A DNA stretch of 64,000 bases from Acinetobacter sp. 10FS3-1. Its GTDB lineage: Bacteria > Pseudomonadota > Gammaproteobacteria > Pseudomonadales > Moraxellaceae. The position numbers and the translations under genes are program-made. Location of the stretch: positions 2,418,001 to 2,482,000 of the forward strand of contig NZ_CP039143.1 in NCBI RefSeq assembly GCF_013343215.1. The letters run 5' to 3'. Each line of letters begins with the position of its first letter. Positions within the stretch are counted from its first letter, which is position 1. Shown here piece after piece: positions 61,478 to 64,000 of this stretch. Below the pieces are notes generated by a model. The model searched no databases. It worked only from the letters and a program-made list of their open reading frames with translations, and had not been told where the DNA came from.

Positions 61478-62449
61478 ATGACTGAAAATACTCAACTGAA
61501 TCAAAAACAGTACGGTCGTCCGGAAGACGAACGCATTATCCCGTTTATGAAGATTGCACTGCCTGCGGCAGTATTTTCAATCATTCTGACGGTAGCCAGT
61601 ATCTTCTTTATTGTGACCAAAGGTTTAAATCTGGGTCTGGACTTTACCGGCGGTATAGCAGCTGAACTGAACTATACCAATCCGGTAAAACCGACCGAGG
61701 TATCCAAAGCACTGGCTCAGGCGGGCTTTAATGATGCAGTGGTGCAGACCCTAGGGTCTGAACGTGACCTGATGGTACGTATGCCGGTGCAGGAAGATAT
61801 TGAAGCGGAAGACCTGACCAAAGCCATCACCTCTGCCGTGCAATTGCCAAATAATGCAGCAGAAGTGCCGAAGGTCGATGTGGTCGGCGGACAGGTTGGT
61901 AACGAGCTGTATGTGCGTTCCGGCGGTGCAGTTGCCCTTGCGCTCCTGCTGATGCTGGTTTATGTCACCATCCGCTTTGAGTTCAAGCTGGCGATGGGTG
62001 CCGTCCTGTCCCTGTTCCATGACATCATCGTGACCATTGGTATTTTTGCGATGATGCAATGGCCATTTGATCTAACCGTTCTGGCAGCGCTTCTTGCGAT
62101 TATTGGTTTCTCACTGAACGATAACATCGTGGTGTCGGACCGTATCCGTGAAAACTTCCGCAAAATTCGCGGTGCCGAACCGCTTGAGATCATCAACATT
62201 GCCCTGACTGAAACCTTGCGCCGTACTATCCACACCTCCATGACCCTATTACTGGTGGTCGTGGCCATGATGGTCATGGGGGGTGAAGGTCTGAAATGGT
62301 TCTCGATTGCGATGTTTATCGGGGTCTTTGTCGGTACCTATTCATCGATCTATATCGGGACAGCTTTTGCGCTATGGCGCGGTCTGAATCGTCAGGACTT
62401 TATTGTACAAGTCAAACCTGAATTTGAAGACGAAGACCAGCTGCCATAA
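61478..62449 (+). CDS. secF: Protein translocase subunit SecF
   Basis: The 323-residue partner of SecD has six membrane helices. It carries GLNLGLDFTGGIAAELNY (about 50-67) in the first periplasmic part and FSLNDNIVVSDRIRENFRKIRG (about 208-229) with the conserved charged residues. AAGGAG lies 7 bases before the ATG, and secD ends 11 bases upstream, so the genes are coupled. It ends at a TTCG-loop terminator. Confidence 0.97.
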   Translation: MTENTQLNQKQYGRPEDERIIPFMKIALPAAVFSIILTVASIFFIVTKGLNLGLDFTGGIAAELNYTNPVKPTEVSKALAQAGFNDAVVQTLGSERDLMVRMPVQEDIEAEDLTKAITSAVQLPNNAAEVPKVDVVGGQVGNELYVRSGGAVALALLLMLVYVTIRFEFKLAMGAVLSLFHDIIVTIGIFAMMQWPFDLTVLAALLAIIGFSLNDNIVVSDRIRENFRKIRGAEPLEIINIALTETLRRTIHTSMTLLLVVVAMMVMGGEGLKWFSIAMFIGVFVGTYSSIYIGTAFALWRGLNRQDFIVQVKPEFEDEDQLP

Positions 62450-62474
62450 GCGGTCTTTTCACCTAATCAGTGTT

Positions 62475-62508
62475 CAGCCCATCTTCGGATGGGCTGATTT
62501 ATTTTCAA
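62475..62508 (+). terminator. secF terminator
   Basis: CAGCCCATC and GATGGGCTG pair around the stable tetraloop TTCG, followed by ATTTATTTTC. It also lies beside the convergent regulator gene. Confidence 0.85.
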
Positions 62509-63155
62509 TTCACACCTATCTCTCTGGCCGGTAGAATGGCCACCACCCTATGCATCTTTTCAATATCGGATTTTTTAAAACTGACCGTCCGGCTAGCATC
62601 CAGACTTTGAAACTGAAAACTGTTTTCTGTTTCAGCAATTAGTTCCACCATGAGCTGTAGGGCATTGTTCAGATATAAACAGATCATGTCCTGAGGCTGG
62701 ACTTCTTGTCCTGGATCACAGACCACCCAGTAACCGGGCTTTAAAGCGGGAAAATAATGCTGATCATTAACCTGAATTGCATAGTAATCAGACGCAGATA
62801 AGATTATAGGTGCTTTTCTGATAGTACCCAGCAAAGGACTTAAACGAAAAGCCTGCTGCTCAACAGTGTGCATTTGAAATAGAGCACACGATACTTGAGC
62901 GGGGGACAACTCAGTCTGCGACTCTAGGACTTGATCCAGTAACAGGTTTTCCAGCCCCAGCTGCCGTTCCAGCTCCCGCGCAGCTTTGTCCCCTATCTGG
63001 CGTTTGCTATTCAGTAATTGGGTAATATAAGACGCTGACAGGCCAAAATGCTCACAAATGTCTTTGCCATTTTTAAAGCGCTGGCTGTCAATCAGATGGT
63101 CAATGAGCTTGGCCAGATTATGACGTCTGCGCTCAAATATTTCCGTCGCACTCAT
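62505..63155 (-). CDS. CI/S24-like transcriptional regulator
   Basis: The product has 216 residues from ATG 63155. The N-terminal helix-turn-helix is of the Cro/CI type (KDICEHFGLSASYITQLLNSKRQIGDKAARELE, shortened, about 27-60). The C-terminal half resembles an S24/LexA-like fold, but the usual Ser-Lys dyad is not clear to me. Such proteins repress phage or stress genes. The longer open frame upstream runs into the IS3 element and is not part of the gene. The start has only CTAAAAGT upstream. Confidence 0.65.
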   Translation of the reverse strand: MSATEIFERRRHNLAKLIDHLIDSQRFKNGKDICEHFGLSASYITQLLNSKRQIGDKAARELERQLGLENLLLDQVLESQTELSPAQVSCALFQMHTVEQQAFRLSPLLGTIRKAPIILSASDYYAIQVNDQHYFPALKPGYWVVCDPGQEVQPQDMICLYLNNALQLMVELIAETENSFQFQSLDASRTVSFKKSDIEKMHRVVAILPAREIGVN

Positions 63156-63189
63156 ACTTTTAGCTGGTTTTTTTATTCTGAACAGACAT

Positions 63190-64000
63190 GTCTTGTCCTG
63201 AAATAGATTGACAGTATTCCACTTCAAACCGAGTTATGCAATTAGCTCGGTTTTAGTTTGCTCATACGTCTGATTCGGGGTGTTCATATTTAAACTTAAA
63301 TGTGGTCTATAGCAATTATAAATCATGATAGATTCCGCAATTAAGTGATCTAACTCCTTCATGGTTTGACATCGTGTAGTTAAAAACTCCTGCTTTAATA
63401 TTCCATTAATCCGCTCTGCTAATGCGTTCTGGTAACAGTCTCCTCCATCTGTCATAGAAGGACATACCCCATAATGGCGTAATGCCGATTGATATAGTTC
63501 AGAGCAATACTGAGAGCCTCTGTCTGAATGGTGAATCATCCTGGCTGCCCGATCTGTCACATGCTGCATCGCCATATGTAGTGCCTGCACAACATTCTCT
63601 GCACGCATATCATTCGATAACTTATAACCTTTAATCTGGCGGGTATAAGCATCTGTCACCAAGGATAAATAATGCACACCTTCAGCACTCTCAACATAGG
63701 TAATATCACTAACAAAGACTTCATTGGCTTGCACTGCTGAATAATCCTTTAATAAATTTGGATGCTTCTTCATCCAATGCTTGCTATCCGTAGTTTTTGT
63801 ATAGCGACGCTTAGGGCGAATCAATAAGTTATTTTCTTTCAATATTTTAAATAACTGATCCCGTCCACACTTTAAACCACGTTGCAACAATTTGCCTTTA
63901 ATAAGCCAATACAGCTTACGTGTTCCGATACTTGGCATGAGACAGCGATATTCCATAACCAACTCAAGTATTTGTTCAGTTGCTTGTGCAGTCATTTGAG
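63190..64000 (-). mobile_element. IS3-family insertion sequence (partial)
   Basis: The right end lies at 63190 and shows an inverted-repeat-like terminus (TGTCTTGTCCTGAAATAG on the plus strand), typical of the family with terminal TG. The orfB gene is complete or nearly so, and orfA would be beyond the window edge. The target duplication cannot be checked, since only one end is visible. It sits 35 bases upstream of the regulator gene. Confidence 0.8.
63234..63995 (-). CDS. IS3-family transposase OrfB
   Basis: The 253-residue visible part has an HTH_21-type segment (MPSIGTRKLYWLIKGK) and an integrase core. The core carries the DDE residues: Asp in FVSDITYVES (about 95), Asp in HHSDRGSQY (about 158) and Glu in ALAERINGILKQE (about 193). 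In this family it is usually made as an OrfAB fusion by -1 frameshifting. The frame stays open to the window edge, so the true start is not visible. Confidence 0.9.
   Translation of the reverse strand: MTAQATEQILELVMEYRCLMPSIGTRKLYWLIKGKLLQRGLKCGRDQLFKILKENNLLIRPKRRYTKTTDSKHWMKKHPNLLKDYSAVQANEVFVSDITYVESAEGVHYLSLVTDAYTRQIKGYKLSNDMRAENVVQALHMAMQHVTDRAARMIHHSDRGSQYCSELYQSALRHYGVCPSMTDGGDCYQNALAERINGILKQEFLTTRCQTMKELDHLIAESIMIYNCYRPHLSLNMNTPNQTYEQTKTELIA

Noticed and set aside
62505..63227. Longer start of the regulator gene at 63227
   Set aside because: The extra 24 codons lie in the IS3 end and the sequence just inside it, so they are not native to the gene.

Overview
The window is a chromosomal segment of a gamma-proteobacterium, almost certainly an Acinetobacter. 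The support is AT-rich coding DNA, the rRNA sequences, the short AccA, protein sequences that read as Acinetobacter versions of SecA, ThrS, IF3 and PheST, and Moraxellaceae-style gene neighbourhoods. Most of it is housekeeping DNA. I found no phage, plasmid, CRISPR array or defence island.

Layout. 1-830: end of an unknown gene and a tail-anchored hypothetical. 1170-6791: a complete rRNA operon on the minus strand (16S, tRNA-Ile, tRNA-Ala, 23S, 5S) with promoter, processing stems and terminator. 7030-9274: a yfiR-yfiN-yfiB type cyclic-di-GMP signalling operon. An IS982-family element (9258-10237) has replaced the last codons of yfiB. 10366-10757: a Pro-His-Arg-Pro tRNA operon, transcribed on the minus strand as Pro-Arg-His-Pro. 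10910-16731: nadA, argJ, a small secreted protein and secA. 17063-18275: a 1-Cys peroxiredoxin and a decayed phosphatase gene. 18313-22308: trpA-accD-folC-SPOR, joined by stop/start overlaps. 22673-27939: an NhaC-like antiporter, an AraC regulator divergent from a PF10118-type protein, and DUF2804 and DUF1543 proteins. 28161-33278: ppx-accA-tilS-proC-yggT. 33538-36146: trxA, rho and an alanine-rich lipoprotein.

36251-49170 holds the classical translation cluster thrS-infC-rpmI-rplT-pheS-pheT-ihfA in its normal order and strand, but broken into three blocks by unrelated genes (TonB-like, YqaA-like, GST, Hsp20, a ParB-like protein, a tail-anchored protein). A palindromic repeat also sits between pheS and pheT. 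infC appears to use an AUU start codon. 49398-54593: a DSD1-like PLP enzyme with a lactone oxidase, an acyl-CoA synthetase and a SRAP-family protein. 54792-62449: tRNA-Leu, then queA, a membrane protein with LemA, tgt, yajC, secD and secF. 62505-64000: a CI/S24-like regulator with an IS3-family element inserted just upstream.

Genes that work together: AccA and AccD (carboxyltransferase of acetyl-CoA carboxylase) are both present in separate operons. SecA, SecD, SecF and YajC serve protein export. QueA and Tgt make queuosine in tRNA. YfiR, YfiN and YfiB control c-di-GMP. ThrS, PheST, IF3, L35 and L20 serve translation. I see no clear new defence or metabolic system. The most informative observations are the insertion that rewrites the YfiB C-terminus, the fragmented infC cluster, the AUU start, candidate RNA regulation upstream of hsp20 and rpmI, and the poorly characterised membrane proteins.
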